From Rapidithrix thailandica (lineage in GTDB: Bacteria; Bacteroidota; Bacteroidia; Cytophagales; Flammeovirgaceae): a DNA stretch of 40,276 nucleotides. Below, one piece after another: positions 25,308 through 34,442 of the stretch. The DNA lies in contig NZ_JBDKWZ010000029.1 in the NCBI RefSeq assembly GCF_039710355.1, positions 1 to 40,276 on the forward strand. Direction: 5' to 3'. How positions within the stretch are numbered: the stretch's first letter is position 1; the number at the start of each line of letters is the position of its first letter. Both the position numbers and the translations under genes were made by a program. Below the pieces are notes generated by a model. The model ran no database searches. It saw nothing but the letters and a program-made list of their open reading frames with translations, and had not been told where the DNA came from.

Positions 25308-25913
25308 ATGAAAAGAATTTGTTTGGTGACGCACGCTGAGGCTTCTCACTCCATTGAAGGAAAGGTTGGAGGATGGTACGATTCGACATTAACTTCAAAT
25401 GGGGAGCAACAAGCTTCATCCTTACTACAAAAAATCACCGGATATGGCTTTCAGCTTGACCAACTGAATGTTTATTCCTCAGACTTACAACGGGCCGTAC
25501 AGACAGCAAAGGTTTTACTAAAGGATTCCGGTGTAAAACCAAATTTAGACAAGCGTCTACGCGAAATGTCTTTTGGCAGTCATGAAGGAATGAATCAGCA
25601 AAAGCACAACCGAATCATGACTCCTGTAAATTCACAAGGGGAACGCATGGACCATAGGATTTGTGAGGGGGCAGAATCCCGGAGAGATGTCGCCATCCGG
25701 ATCACAGAATTTGTCAATGAAATCATGACAGAAGCAGGGGATGTTTTGGTGGTTACTCACGGCTTTGCCGCTACTTTCTTTATCGCAGCCTTTCAAAAAG
25801 TAGGTATTGAAAGTATGGGGTATATCAATTATGCACTCCAACCGGGAAGTATCTCTATCTTACAGGAAGATGATTTGTTTAAAAACAGGTCGCTTACTCT
25901 ATTGAACGGGTAA
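25308..25913 (+). CDS. Histidine phosphatase family protein
   Basis: 201 aa. The start is the ATG at 25308 (MKRICLVTHAEASHS...); a TTG nine bases upstream is less likely. The branch-1 phosphoglycerate-mutase-like fold is recognisable from LVTHAEA at the position of the catalytic RHG motif (His9 kept, the preceding Arg replaced by Thr), GGWYDSTLTSNGEQQA, VYSSDLQRAVQTAK and the second catalytic-site His in VVTHG. The THxEA...GGWxDSxLT version is a known subgroup of the superfamily (recollection), so catalytic activity is likely but the substrate is unknown. It stands alone between a terminator-like hairpin and a decayed stretch. Confidence 0.88.
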   Translation: MKRICLVTHAEASHSIEGKVGGWYDSTLTSNGEQQASSLLQKITGYGFQLDQLNVYSSDLQRAVQTAKVLLKDSGVKPNLDKRLREMSFGSHEGMNQQKHNRIMTPVNSQGERMDHRICEGAESRRDVAIRITEFVNEIMTEAGDVLVVTHGFAATFFIAAFQKVGIESMGYINYALQPGSISILQEDDLFKNRSLTLLNG

Positions 25914-25932
25914 ATGGAATCAAAACCGGCTC

Positions 25933-26040
25933 TTCAAGGCACTTTTTGAAGAGAATAGCCAAAGCTATTGTTGAAAAAAGTAACACAGAGGAGGCGTTTT
26001 TGAAACATTTCAAAAAAAAGAAAAAGGTTAATTCACTTCA
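25933..26040 (+). repeat. Dispersed intergenic repeat, copy 2
   Basis: Reverse-complement match to 3334-3442. The right arm of the hairpin (AATAGCCAAAGCTATTGTTG, then AAAAAAG) and the following TAACACAG...GGCGTTTTTGAAACATTT are conserved; the left arm has mutated to CTTTTTGAAGAG. It occupies the start of the 347-base gap between the histidine phosphatase and AraC genes and directly abuts a gene remnant. Confidence 0.75.
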
Positions 26041-26169
26041 ATACTAATACGAAAAGGCCTAATACAATTCGGAGGATTTACGTCCCGATTTAACTATCCC
26101 GATCAAAATGCCAGAAACGTTAAAGGGTTTTATCATTTATTTGAGCAAATAGAAAAATTCATCGAATGA
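26041..26169 (+). pseudogene. Possible C-terminal gene remnant beside the repeat
   Basis: The frame reads ...IRKGLIQFGGFTSRFNYPDQ, then NARNVKGFYHLFEQIEKFIE and a stop. It has protein-like composition but no start codon, and the frame closes at a stop inside the adjacent repeat. It appears to be the tail of a gene truncated at the repeat boundary. Family not recognised. Confidence 0.35.
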
Positions 26170-26202
26170 GGTATTACACTTTGTTTTGCCTGAATTTTCT
26201 AC

Positions 26203-26216
26203 ATAAGCCGGCTTAT
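26203..26216. promoter_or_regulatory. 14-bp perfect palindrome upstream of the AraC-type regulator
   Basis: ATAAGCCGGCTTAT has no spacer and ends 44 bases before the ATG at 26261. It could be an operator for the regulator or another dimeric protein. It is too short to be a confident terminator. Confidence 0.35.
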
Positions 26217-26260
26217 TTCTATCTTCACCGTTATCTTTCACTCAAATCCACTTTCAGGTA

Positions 26261-27202
26261 ATGAATGAGTCCAGGCAAGTCAATTCCGAATATATCTTCA
26301 GGATTAATAAAACTTTTGATTATATAGAGTTAAATCTAGAAAAGTCAATGACTTTGGAAGAATTGGCCTCGGTGGCAAATTTTTCCAAATTTCATTTTAA
26401 CCGGATCTTTCATTCCCTTGTTGGAGAAACTCCCTTTCAGTTTATTTTGCGTCTTCGCCTTGAAAAAGCAGCTTCCCTTATACAGGCAAACTCAACTGAA
26501 CCGATTACTCAAATTGCCTATAAATGTGGTTTCTCGGATATTTCGGTCTTTTCAAGAAACTTCAAAAATCATTTTGACATCCCTGCTTCCCAATATAGAA
26601 AAGAGAAGTTGCAACATAGCAATATAAGTCAACTGAAGCGCAAGGGAAAGCAACCGTACGACAAACCAAGCATGTATTTTTGTCCTGATTTACAAACATT
26701 TAAATGGAAGACAAAAATGAAAATCAACAAAGGAGTGGAAGTAAAAGTACTTCCGAAAATGACCGTTGCCTATATTCGAAGCATGGGACCGTACAACGGA
26801 AATCAAGAGAAATACCAACACCATCGAGACAAATTGTTTGCCTGGGCGGGGGCAAGAGGTTTGTTGGGAGGAAAAGATTTCAACTATTTGGTCGTATATC
26901 ACGATAATCCTAATGTAGCACTGAATGATAATCAAAGAATGAGCCTCTGCATTACGGTTCCACCCGAAACGAAAGTGGAAGGGGAAATTGGCAAAATGGA
27001 AATCGAATCTACCCGATATGCCATTTGTCATTTTGAACTGGCCGAACAAGATTTTTCAACCGCTTGGGAATGGATTTACGGACAATGGTTTCCGGAGAGC
27101 GGATACCAGCCGGATGACAAACCTTATTTTGAAACCTATCCCGAAGCCCCTAAAGCGGGTAAATTTATAGTGGACTTTTGCATTCCGGTCAAGCCGGTTT
27201 AA
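26261..27202 (+). CDS. AraC family regulator with C-terminal GyrI-like domain
   Basis: 313 aa. Residues ~10-110 hold the two helix-turn-helix motifs of the AraC/XylS family (MTLEELASVANFSKFHFNRI and ITQIAYKCGFSDISVFSRNF). After a basic linker, residues ~155-313 form a GyrI-like/SOUL small-molecule-binding domain (VEVKVLPKMTVAYIRSMGPY ... KPYFETYPEAP). This is the Rob/BmrR-like layout used to sense hydrophobic compounds or drugs and switch on efflux or detoxification genes. The start ATG at 26261 is followed four bases later by an out-of-frame ATG. The gene downstream is a DUF5996 protein, which might be its target, but no transporter is nearby. Confidence 0.93.
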   Translation: MNESRQVNSEYIFRINKTFDYIELNLEKSMTLEELASVANFSKFHFNRIFHSLVGETPFQFILRLRLEKAASLIQANSTEPITQIAYKCGFSDISVFSRNFKNHFDIPASQYRKEKLQHSNISQLKRKGKQPYDKPSMYFCPDLQTFKWKTKMKINKGVEVKVLPKMTVAYIRSMGPYNGNQEKYQHHRDKLFAWAGARGLLGGKDFNYLVVYHDNPNVALNDNQRMSLCITVPPETKVEGEIGKMEIESTRYAICHFELAEQDFSTAWEWIYGQWFPESGYQPDDKPYFETYPEAPKAGKFIVDFCIPVKPV

Positions 27203-27330
27203 TGGGGCTATAAATTTAGACCACACTAATTTTAACAGTGAAAGAAGCCCGGCTTTTGCTGCCACCAAACTAAGCAGTGTTCGCTCTTGTTTTACCAAAA
27301 ATGAAAATGATATTTGAAAACTAAACTGTC

Positions 27331-28260
27331 ATGACGGATAAAACAACCTTACCGGAACTACCTCTGCACGAGTGGCAAGCCACCAAATTGACCTTACATC
27401 TTATTTTACAAATTATCGGTAAAATAAGGCTGAAAATGACTCCCCGGAAAAACCATTGGTGGTACGTCACCGAATACCTTTCGCCAAAAGGAATCACTAC
27501 CGGGCCGGTTTATTACGAAGATGGTTTTAATAGTTTTGAAATCGTATTAAATGTACATAAAAGTCAATTGGAGATAAATAATAGCCAAGGTGAGGAAAAG
27601 ATCATTCCCCTTTCGGAAGGGATTAGTGTGGCTGATATCTATCAGAAATTAATGCATTCTCTTGATTCATTCCATTGCCGGCCTACTATCGTGGATAAGC
27701 CCTTTGATGTGGGCGTTGAGAAACGGTTTCAAGACTTAACCGAATATAATCACTACGATATCACTTATGTGAAGCGATTTTGGAGAATTTTAGGCTGGGT
27801 AGATAGTGTGATGAAAGAGTTTAGCGGAAGATTCTATGGCAAAACTTGTCCGGTGCATTTATATTGGCATCATATGGACTTGGCAGTTACCCGTTTTTCC
27901 GGCAATCAATGTCCGGCATTGGACCCCGGGGCCAGGCTCTCCGATAAGGATGCCTACTCCCATGAAGTAATCAGCTTTGGCTTTTGGGCCGGAGACGAAA
28001 CTGTCCAAGAACCTGCTTTTTATGCATATACCTATCCTTCTCCCAATGGTTTGGACAAGGAACCCTTAAGCCCCGAAGGAGCCATCTGGGTAGATAGCAA
28101 TGACAGTCCCATGGCATTTTATACCTATGAAAACTTGCGCAAAGAAAAGAATCCCCGGGAGGCTTTACTCAGTTTTTTTGAAAGCAGTTACCAAGCAGGG
28201 GCCAAATTAGCAAATTGGGACATTGAAGCTTTGAGAGTAAAAGCACTTTCGGAATTGTAA
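27331..28260 (+). CDS. DUF5996 family protein
   Basis: 309 aa, cytoplasmic, with no signal peptide. It begins LPELPLHEWQATKLTLHLI... and carries the conserved HWWYVTEYLSPKGITTGPV, VHLYWHHMDLAVTRFSG and SHEVISFGFWAGD blocks I associate with DUF5996. The many His, Trp and acidic residues hint at a metal or cofactor site, but the biochemical function is not known to me. It follows the AraC/GyrI-like regulator by 128 bases on the same strand and ends before a bidirectional terminator facing the convergent DUF2339 gene. Confidence 0.88.
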   Translation: MTDKTTLPELPLHEWQATKLTLHLILQIIGKIRLKMTPRKNHWWYVTEYLSPKGITTGPVYYEDGFNSFEIVLNVHKSQLEINNSQGEEKIIPLSEGISVADIYQKLMHSLDSFHCRPTIVDKPFDVGVEKRFQDLTEYNHYDITYVKRFWRILGWVDSVMKEFSGRFYGKTCPVHLYWHHMDLAVTRFSGNQCPALDPGARLSDKDAYSHEVISFGFWAGDETVQEPAFYAYTYPSPNGLDKEPLSPEGAIWVDSNDSPMAFYTYENLRKEKNPREALLSFFESSYQAGAKLANWDIEALRVKALSEL

Positions 28261-28432
28261 AGTTGTTACAGAACATTCAATGCTATCGACTTAAGGTGAA
28301 GAGTGCGGTTTGTCACCGGTCCTGTTTTTAATTTAGTAAACAACTATTTTAGAAGTAGTCAAATTCTAAAAGCGAGACCGGGCTAAAAATATGCGGTAGA
28401 ATGCGGTTTTGCTCTCCTGGACAAAAAACATG

Positions 28433-28466
28433 AAAGGGTACTTATCAAGTAAGATAAGTACCCTTT
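28433..28466. terminator. Bidirectional terminator between convergent genes
   Basis: AAAGGGTACTTATC (28433-28446), loop AAGTAA, GATAAGTACCCTTT (28453-28466) is a perfect 14-bp stem with A-rich and T-rich ends. It sits between the DUF5996 gene (plus) and the DUF2339 gene (minus), 28 bases from the latter's stop. Confidence 0.85.
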
Positions 28467-28494
28467 CCTAAAATGCTTATATGTACGTACTCGG

Positions 28495-31400
28495 TTATTT
28501 CTTCACCCGCCTCTCTTTTAACCTCAAAAACAAATAAGAAGAACCGAGCAATAACACACCAATGATAATGAATACGATGACTTTTTGAACCAACATAAAG
28601 TCTTTCAAATCCAGGAAGAAGAGTTTTACTAATACACCGATGAAGATGGGAATATATACCTTGTTCACGAAGTTGTATTTTGTCTTCATGGTGTGAAACA
28701 AAAGAATAATCCCATGTGCCACCAAGGATACCGTCAGGATCGTATGAAAGTGCTTATCAAATAGGATCTCAATAAAACTGGTGTAGAGCAAAATGAGGTA
28801 AGCTTGGGTGAGGATAAAATGGAAATGCCATGTTTTATCAGCCAACTGATTCACAAACAAGGCTTTTCTTGTATAAACCAAGCGGGCAAACATCACTCCA
28901 TTGCCAATCAACAAACATCCCACAAGCCAAGGGTAGGTAGGAGATTGCAGGTATGCACCCAAACAACCCAAGATCACAAATGTAATCGCCAATATATACA
29001 GTACTTTGAAATGCGTACGGATGGGGTAAATATGTTTTCTGAAATCCAGTAATAACAAACAATAAAGGCCCGTAAGTACAAATCCGAAAGACAAGTCCCG
29101 GACAAATTCAAAACCTCCCAACATTAGCACCAATCCCACAAAATACATATTGTAACTGAAAAACCACTTCCAGGTAGCGTGTTTATGCCCTTTCTTACCA
29201 AAGCCATTCTTCGCCAAATGTAACCCAAATACAACGAGCAAGCCTGTTACAAAAACGTATATTTCGGCACTTTGGACGGCATAATAGGTAGCCAGAGCCA
29301 ATAACAAGTAAAACTCCCACACCAAAGAGCGCTTTTTAATGATTTCGCGCAGTACATATGGAAAGATGATGGAGACCCAGAAAGCATAAGTGAGGTATTC
29401 AGGAAAATTCCGGTTGACAGCACTCAAAAATATAACAGGAATCAATAAGTAAAATAACTCTCTCAGGTAAGCGAAGGGCTTCTCGTATAAAGATTGTTTT
29501 AAATAACCGGTATTCAAACTTTGTAATAAGAACAAGGCTGCTCCAATTTCAACCATCGCAATTTTACCATATAGCGTCTGTGCAGAAAAATGATAGGCTC
29601 CCGTTAACAGGATAGAATCCCACACCGCCAAGAATAATAATCCGAATACGATAAACCCAAGTGCACTGGCAATTTTATTTTGAAGCCATTTGCCAAGCAA
29701 CAAATACAATACTGCCACCAATAAGGCAAAGTTGGCAACGTATTCACCCAGGAAGAAGTACCCTATCAATATGTAATCAAATACAAAATAGAGTAAGGAA
29801 ATATTCAACAGAATGGTTAGACGAGCTTTTTTCCCTTTTCTGACTTTATTCCGGATACCATATAGTAACAATAAAAAGAAAGGAATGCCTACAAAAGCAA
29901 AAGAACTTTGGAAATCGAAAAGTTCATCCCAGACGGCATAACGGATCGTATCGACTACTGTGACAGAGGTATGGAACAATGTCCATCCGAAAAGACATAA
30001 CAAAAGGAACCTTCCCCATATAGCTTTTTTGTAGACCTTCGTCACAAAAAGAGCGGCTGTCAGCAGTACTACAGGATAAAAGAACCAAACAGGGAAAAAC
30101 GCATACAGTGGCAATAACATGGCAAACGGAGTCAATATACAGGCTATTTCCTGATAAATTGACACCCGTGTTTTTTCTCCCTCTATTATTTCCTGCTCCA
30201 TTCTCCCTATCAACACTACGTTCAAATTAGCAATCAGTGCCAATCCTACTATGGAAACCCAAGACATCCACTCAAAATTCAAAGAAGGCCAAGTGATAAA
30301 AAGTCCGCTAACGGTATCAAAACTTTGTGCAATGGCTAACAGAAACAGGAAAAAAGCTTCTTTGCGCACCGTGTTGCTTTTGTACAAAAAGCCAATGTAC
30401 AACAGCATAAGAGCCTCTAAAGCCCAGAATAAATTGATCAGTGACCGGTCCAGCCAAATGGCTCCTGCCAATGCCAACAAAGTAGCGGAAACCGTTACAA
30501 AAACCAGCCACAAAATATTCTCCATCTGCTTTCTACCAATCACAGTGCGGGCGATAAATGGCAGGGCATTCAGAAAATACACCATTGCCAGACTGTTAGA
30601 GAAGGCTGAAAATTCAAACTGCTGGTAAAGCCCAAACAGCAATACCACTACAAAACCAGCCAGCCAAACCACATCCCTGGTCTCCAGAGATTTCTTGAAC
30701 CGAAATCCCTTTTCGCATAAAAGCACATAAAAGAAAAGGTAAATGAACAGATGTAAAAATACCACCTGGGTCAAAGTATCTACCTGAGTATAACCGGCCC
30801 AAAAGACCCCTTCCAAAGTGAGTGTGACGACTACAAACATCAGGTCACGCAACCGCTCCCATTGAATTTTTTGGCTCAACCACACGACTGAAACACTCAA
30901 AAACCACAAGTACACAAAGTAAACAAGAGGTATGCTTTCCGTTTGTACAAACAACGGACAAAATACTCCTCCCAATAAAGTCAGCACGGCTACCACCCTG
31001 GTTTCCATCCAAATAGCAAAACCTAAAGCCAGCCCTGTATTGAGAATAATCAGTACATATTCCCACCAAGGCACCTGCCCCGTACCGGCTGCCATCGCAG
31101 CCAAAAAGTAGATAATGAGATAATTCAGAATAATGGAAAGCGCTACCAAGGCGGAACCAAACTCCTGGTACAGACTTTTTTTGCGGTATAAAAACAAACC
31201 CAACCAGCCAAGGGCAAAGGTCGGAGCAAAACCACTTCCCACTTTGATGCTTTCCGGCAAATTGACAAAATAGGTAGAGAAAGCATATTGTAACAAAAAT
31301 CCCGAACCCAATAAGATCGCAACAATCCCTCCTACCGTCATGAAAAACACGGGCAATTTGTCTTCTTTTTTGTAGTGCAGGTATATTTTGCCGATGAAGT

Positions 31401-31770
31401 CAAACAAATCATGGAAAACGGGAGAAACGATACTCAATGCCGCAGCAAAGACTTTTTCCAAGGCACTCGGGCCTTGTTTTTCTTTTTTGCGCGGAGGCGT
31501 TGGGGGTGTAATAACAGAAGGAGGAGGATTAAAAGCAGGTTTCTCTTCCTGTTCTTCAACGGTTTCTTCCGGAACAGATTCAGGGATAACTTCAGGCCGT
31601 ACACCCGGAATAAACTGGGTTTGGAAGCTTTCAGGCTCCTCTTCCACCATAGGGCTATCCGGTGCCTGTAGGTCAAAAGTATGGAAGCGCTCTTCAAACT
31701 CTTCCATTTTCTGTTCTACTTCCCTTCTAAACAACTCAAAATCCTTTTTTAGCCTTTCCAGTTCACCCAT
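28495..31770 (-). CDS. DUF2339 family polytopic membrane protein, 1091 aa
   Basis: The N-terminus (MGELERLKKDFELFRREVEQ...) is a cytoplasmic coiled coil, followed by a Pro/Glu-rich linker to about residue 95. The rest is membrane: about 25-30 hydrophobic segments separated by short basic loops, starting with KLPVFFMTVGGIVAILLGSG and a GWLGLFLYRKKS motif and ending in a basic tail (LRLKERRVKK). This N-terminal coiled coil plus many-helix layout is the DUF2339 pattern. The function of the family is not established; a role in envelope biogenesis or transport is only a guess. It stands alone on its strand. Confidence 0.9.
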   Translation of the reverse strand: MGELERLKKDFELFRREVEQKMEEFEERFHTFDLQAPDSPMVEEEPESFQTQFIPGVRPEVIPESVPEETVEEQEEKPAFNPPPSVITPPTPPRKKEKQGPSALEKVFAAALSIVSPVFHDLFDFIGKIYLHYKKEDKLPVFFMTVGGIVAILLGSGFLLQYAFSTYFVNLPESIKVGSGFAPTFALGWLGLFLYRKKSLYQEFGSALVALSIILNYLIIYFLAAMAAGTGQVPWWEYVLIILNTGLALGFAIWMETRVVAVLTLLGGVFCPLFVQTESIPLVYFVYLWFLSVSVVWLSQKIQWERLRDLMFVVVTLTLEGVFWAGYTQVDTLTQVVFLHLFIYLFFYVLLCEKGFRFKKSLETRDVVWLAGFVVVLLFGLYQQFEFSAFSNSLAMVYFLNALPFIARTVIGRKQMENILWLVFVTVSATLLALAGAIWLDRSLINLFWALEALMLLYIGFLYKSNTVRKEAFFLFLLAIAQSFDTVSGLFITWPSLNFEWMSWVSIVGLALIANLNVVLIGRMEQEIIEGEKTRVSIYQEIACILTPFAMLLPLYAFFPVWFFYPVVLLTAALFVTKVYKKAIWGRFLLLCLFGWTLFHTSVTVVDTIRYAVWDELFDFQSSFAFVGIPFFLLLLYGIRNKVRKGKKARLTILLNISLLYFVFDYILIGYFFLGEYVANFALLVAVLYLLLGKWLQNKIASALGFIVFGLLFLAVWDSILLTGAYHFSAQTLYGKIAMVEIGAALFLLQSLNTGYLKQSLYEKPFAYLRELFYLLIPVIFLSAVNRNFPEYLTYAFWVSIIFPYVLREIIKKRSLVWEFYLLLALATYYAVQSAEIYVFVTGLLVVFGLHLAKNGFGKKGHKHATWKWFFSYNMYFVGLVLMLGGFEFVRDLSFGFVLTGLYCLLLLDFRKHIYPIRTHFKVLYILAITFVILGCLGAYLQSPTYPWLVGCLLIGNGVMFARLVYTRKALFVNQLADKTWHFHFILTQAYLILLYTSFIEILFDKHFHTILTVSLVAHGIILLFHTMKTKYNFVNKVYIPIFIGVLVKLFFLDLKDFMLVQKVIVFIIIGVLLLGSSYLFLRLKERRVKK

Positions 31771-32014
31771 TACAGATCATAATTAAGTCCAATATCTTAA
31801 AAAGATATCCATTCTGATGTAAACAAACAACCTATCATTGCCTCATTTACAAAATATTCTTATACTTTTATCTTGTATTACTTCACAAAACTTTAGGTGT
31901 ATACGATTAAACCAAAAACTTGTTTTGCAAAAGCTTTTAATTGTCGAAAGAAAACTTGCCGTAAAAGTTTACTACTGCGTATGTACCAAACCGTTGTGAA
32001 TCAATCGAAATCAT

Positions 32015-32554
32015 ATGATACAATTACTAAATGATATTTCTCTCAGTCCCATTTCGCTATCAGAACAGGGCAAGTTACTCCAATTGATGAAAGAAATATA
32101 CCCTCCTGTGTATAGTCACTTATGGATGGATAAAGGCGAAGAGTACTTAACGGATATCTATTCAAAAGAAAACCTGAAGGCAGAAATAATGAATCCGGAT
32201 GTTTATTATTACTTCATTCAGTACAAAAAGGAGACGAATGGCATCCTCAAAGTGATTACAAACGAAAACGTTCCTGGGGCAAACGACAATGACATGGTAA
32301 AGCTTCAGCGGATTTATATTTCGCCTGCACTACAAGGAAAAGGCATTGGCAAGCAATTAATCCGATGGGTAGAAGATGCATTTTGTAAAGAGCATTCCTT
32401 ACCCCTATGGCTTGAAGTAATGGACAGTCAAGAAAAAGCGATCAACTTCTATGAAAAACAGGGGTTTGTAAAATTCAATAGATTTAAATTTTCTTCTGGA
32501 CGAATGAAAGAAGAATATAGAGGGATGTATAGAATGATCAAAAGCATAAATTAA
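32015..32554 (+). CDS. GNAT family N-acetyltransferase
   Basis: 179 aa. The acetyl-CoA-binding motif A is clear: LQRIYISPALQGKGIGKQLI (Q-x-x-G-x-G), preceded by a beta strand with KVITNENVPGANDND. The C-terminal motif B (WLEVMDSQEKAINFYEKQGF) is also typical. It should transfer an acetyl group to an amine; the substrate could be a small molecule, a peptide or a ribosomal protein. The gene is flanked by AT-rich DNA with no operon partner; a decayed regulator fragment lies downstream. Confidence 0.9.
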   Translation: MIQLLNDISLSPISLSEQGKLLQLMKEIYPPVYSHLWMDKGEEYLTDIYSKENLKAEIMNPDVYYYFIQYKKETNGILKVITNENVPGANDNDMVKLQRIYISPALQGKGIGKQLIRWVEDAFCKEHSLPLWLEVMDSQEKAINFYEKQGFVKFNRFKFSSGRMKEEYRGMYRMIKSIN

Positions 32555-32702
32555 GATAAGATACATGTTTTTTGGTAAAAAACACATTCAAAAGAAAGGC
32601 AACTACTTCGTTTTGAATTTATAAAAAATACATTAAATTTACCCAATTAACTGATTATCATTAATTTAACATACTAAAAACTTACTCTTTTAAATCTTCA
32701 AC

Positions 32703-32914
32703 ATGGAATTTGTTTTCATTGCAGGAGCCGTTCAAGCCTTTTTTTGACATTTTTTGTATTTAACAAAGCGAATAAGTGTGTCGGTGATTATGTGATGGCT
32801 GCACTCCTGATATTTTTGGGATTGCACCTTATTGGCTACACATTGGAAGTAAAAGGAATTGACTTTCCTGTATTTCCGGAGTATTACACTACCACAGCTG
32901 TTCACATGGGTTAA
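32703..32914 (+). pseudogene. Truncated, frameshifted AraC-type regulator (membrane N-terminal part)
   Basis: MEFVFIAGAVQAFF is read from 32703 until TGA at 32745 in a T7 run. The frame then continues at +2 as LTFFVFNKANKCVGDYVMAA and LLIFLGLHLIGYTLEVKGID, and stops at 32912. This is the look of the first membrane helices of Bacteroidota AraC regulators that have a multi-helix sensor N-terminus (recollection). The remaining helices and the DNA-binding domain are missing. The neighbouring 484-base gap holds nothing else recognisable. Confidence 0.5.
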
Positions 32915-33038
32915 GGGCCATCACATAAAGAAAGAGTAATAATCTGTCCCTTTCTGGCAAGGTCAACTTCTAGCCGATAAAGATAATTACCTGTTTTTCA
33001 TGCAAACACCCCGGTTGTCCAACCCTCCCTATGTAAAT

Positions 33039-34253
33039 ATGAAAACCCGTAATAAAAGACTCTATTATTTGGACTGGCTGAGAGTAAGTGCCTTTGGCCT
33101 TTTATTTTTGTTTCATTCCTGGAGACCTTTCGATCATTTTCCATGGCTTATAAAAAATGAAGAACAATCTATTTTCTTTGATAACCTGACCTTTTTTTCT
33201 CACGGCTGGCGGATGTACCTTATATTTTTAGTATCGGGCGCCGGCACATGGCTGGCAATACGGGCACGAAAAGGAGAATTTTTAAAAGATAGGATCAAAC
33301 GGTTACTCATCCCCTTCATTTTCGGTGCATTGGTCATCATTCCTCCCCAACGCTTTTACGAATGGGTGATGTTCAAGGGTTTTAACGGGGACTACCTCAA
33401 TTTCTTGATGGCCTATCCGGCACAACAACTCGGTGCTGATATGGGGTTGAGTCAGCTCTTGTGGTTTGGTCACCTGGGGACACATCTTTGGTATTTACCC
33501 TTTCTTTTTACCATGACACTATTGACACTGCCTTTGCTAAAAGGGATACAAAAGGGACAAATTACGTTTGGCTGGCTCAAGGCTGTCATGTCCACAAAGG
33601 CCGGTGTATTTGTGTTGGTTTTACCGATGATCATTTGTAGAATTTTGCTAAAACCAATATTTCAAGAATATACGGATTGGGCCGATTTCTTTGTATATAT
33701 ATGGCCTTTCTTATACGGGTTTATATTTATGACCGACCCCGACTTCATTGAAATCGTCAAAAAAAGAATGTTTCTACTTTTAAGTGTGGGTATAGTTAGT
33801 TCAAGCATTTTCATCTATGCCGGTTCGCTTGGCGACCGCATGGTCAAGGCCTATTTATATCCCGATTTCACCTGGTTCCATGTCGGCATCAGTATTTGTG
33901 CGATGTTCATCGCCATCAGTTGGATTCTGTTCTTTCTCGGTCTTTTTGCAAAGCTGATGAATTTCAAACATTCAATTTTAATTCCGGCTAATAGTAGCAT
34001 ACTGCCGATCTATGTATTACATCAATCGCTGATTATTGTTTTTGGTTATTATATTGTGGGTTTGCCTCTCAGTATGTTTGCAAAATTTCTGATCATTTCA
34101 TTGACCGCTATTCCGGTTTCCATTCTACTTTACAAAGTCATTCAAACAAACAACCTAACCCGGTTTCTATTCGGGTTGAAACCTTTGACTGACACTGCAA
34201 GAGAAAAGGCTGCAACCGATACAAACTATTATATGAAAAAAGTAAGTGATTGA
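33039..34253 (+). CDS. Acyltransferase 3 family membrane protein
   Basis: About 404 aa from the ATG at 33039 (MKTRNKRLYYLDWLR...). An in-frame ATG at 33000 would add 13 residues that do not resemble the family. The YYLDWLRVSAFGLLFLFHSW start and SHGWRMYLIFLVSGAGTW block, with the His-containing first helix, are typical of acyltransferase-3/OpgC-type proteins. About ten transmembrane helices are visible. Such enzymes acylate sugars, glycans or other extracytoplasmic acceptors; the acceptor here is unknown. The C-terminal tail is polar and cytoplasmic. There is no glycan-synthesis gene nearby to help define the substrate. Confidence 0.9.
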   Translation: MKTRNKRLYYLDWLRVSAFGLLFLFHSWRPFDHFPWLIKNEEQSIFFDNLTFFSHGWRMYLIFLVSGAGTWLAIRARKGEFLKDRIKRLLIPFIFGALVIIPPQRFYEWVMFKGFNGDYLNFLMAYPAQQLGADMGLSQLLWFGHLGTHLWYLPFLFTMTLLTLPLLKGIQKGQITFGWLKAVMSTKAGVFVLVLPMIICRILLKPIFQEYTDWADFFVYIWPFLYGFIFMTDPDFIEIVKKRMFLLLSVGIVSSSIFIYAGSLGDRMVKAYLYPDFTWFHVGISICAMFIAISWILFFLGLFAKLMNFKHSILIPANSSILPIYVLHQSLIIVFGYYIVGLPLSMFAKFLIISLTAIPVSILLYKVIQTNNLTRFLFGLKPLTDTAREKAATDTNYYMKKVSD

Positions 34254-34442
34254 ACATTCGAAAAAACAAGCGCAAAGAGTCGTACATTGCATTGATAACC
34301 TAATACAAGCAACAACTCATTTTGTCACTTCCGGTATTGTTTTCAAGACCTTATAGAAAGCCGGGAGATTTATATATGGCCTCGCCCTTTCCCCTATCCT
34401 TTCATATCTTAGCCGAAGTTTACAGCATCAGTGTAGGAAAAT

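Noticed and set aside
25308..25913. Histidine phosphatase inactive because the RHG Arg is replaced by Thr
   Set aside because: The THxEA version with the following GGWxDSxLT block recurs in this superfamily as I recall it, and both key His residues are kept, so inactivation is not supported.
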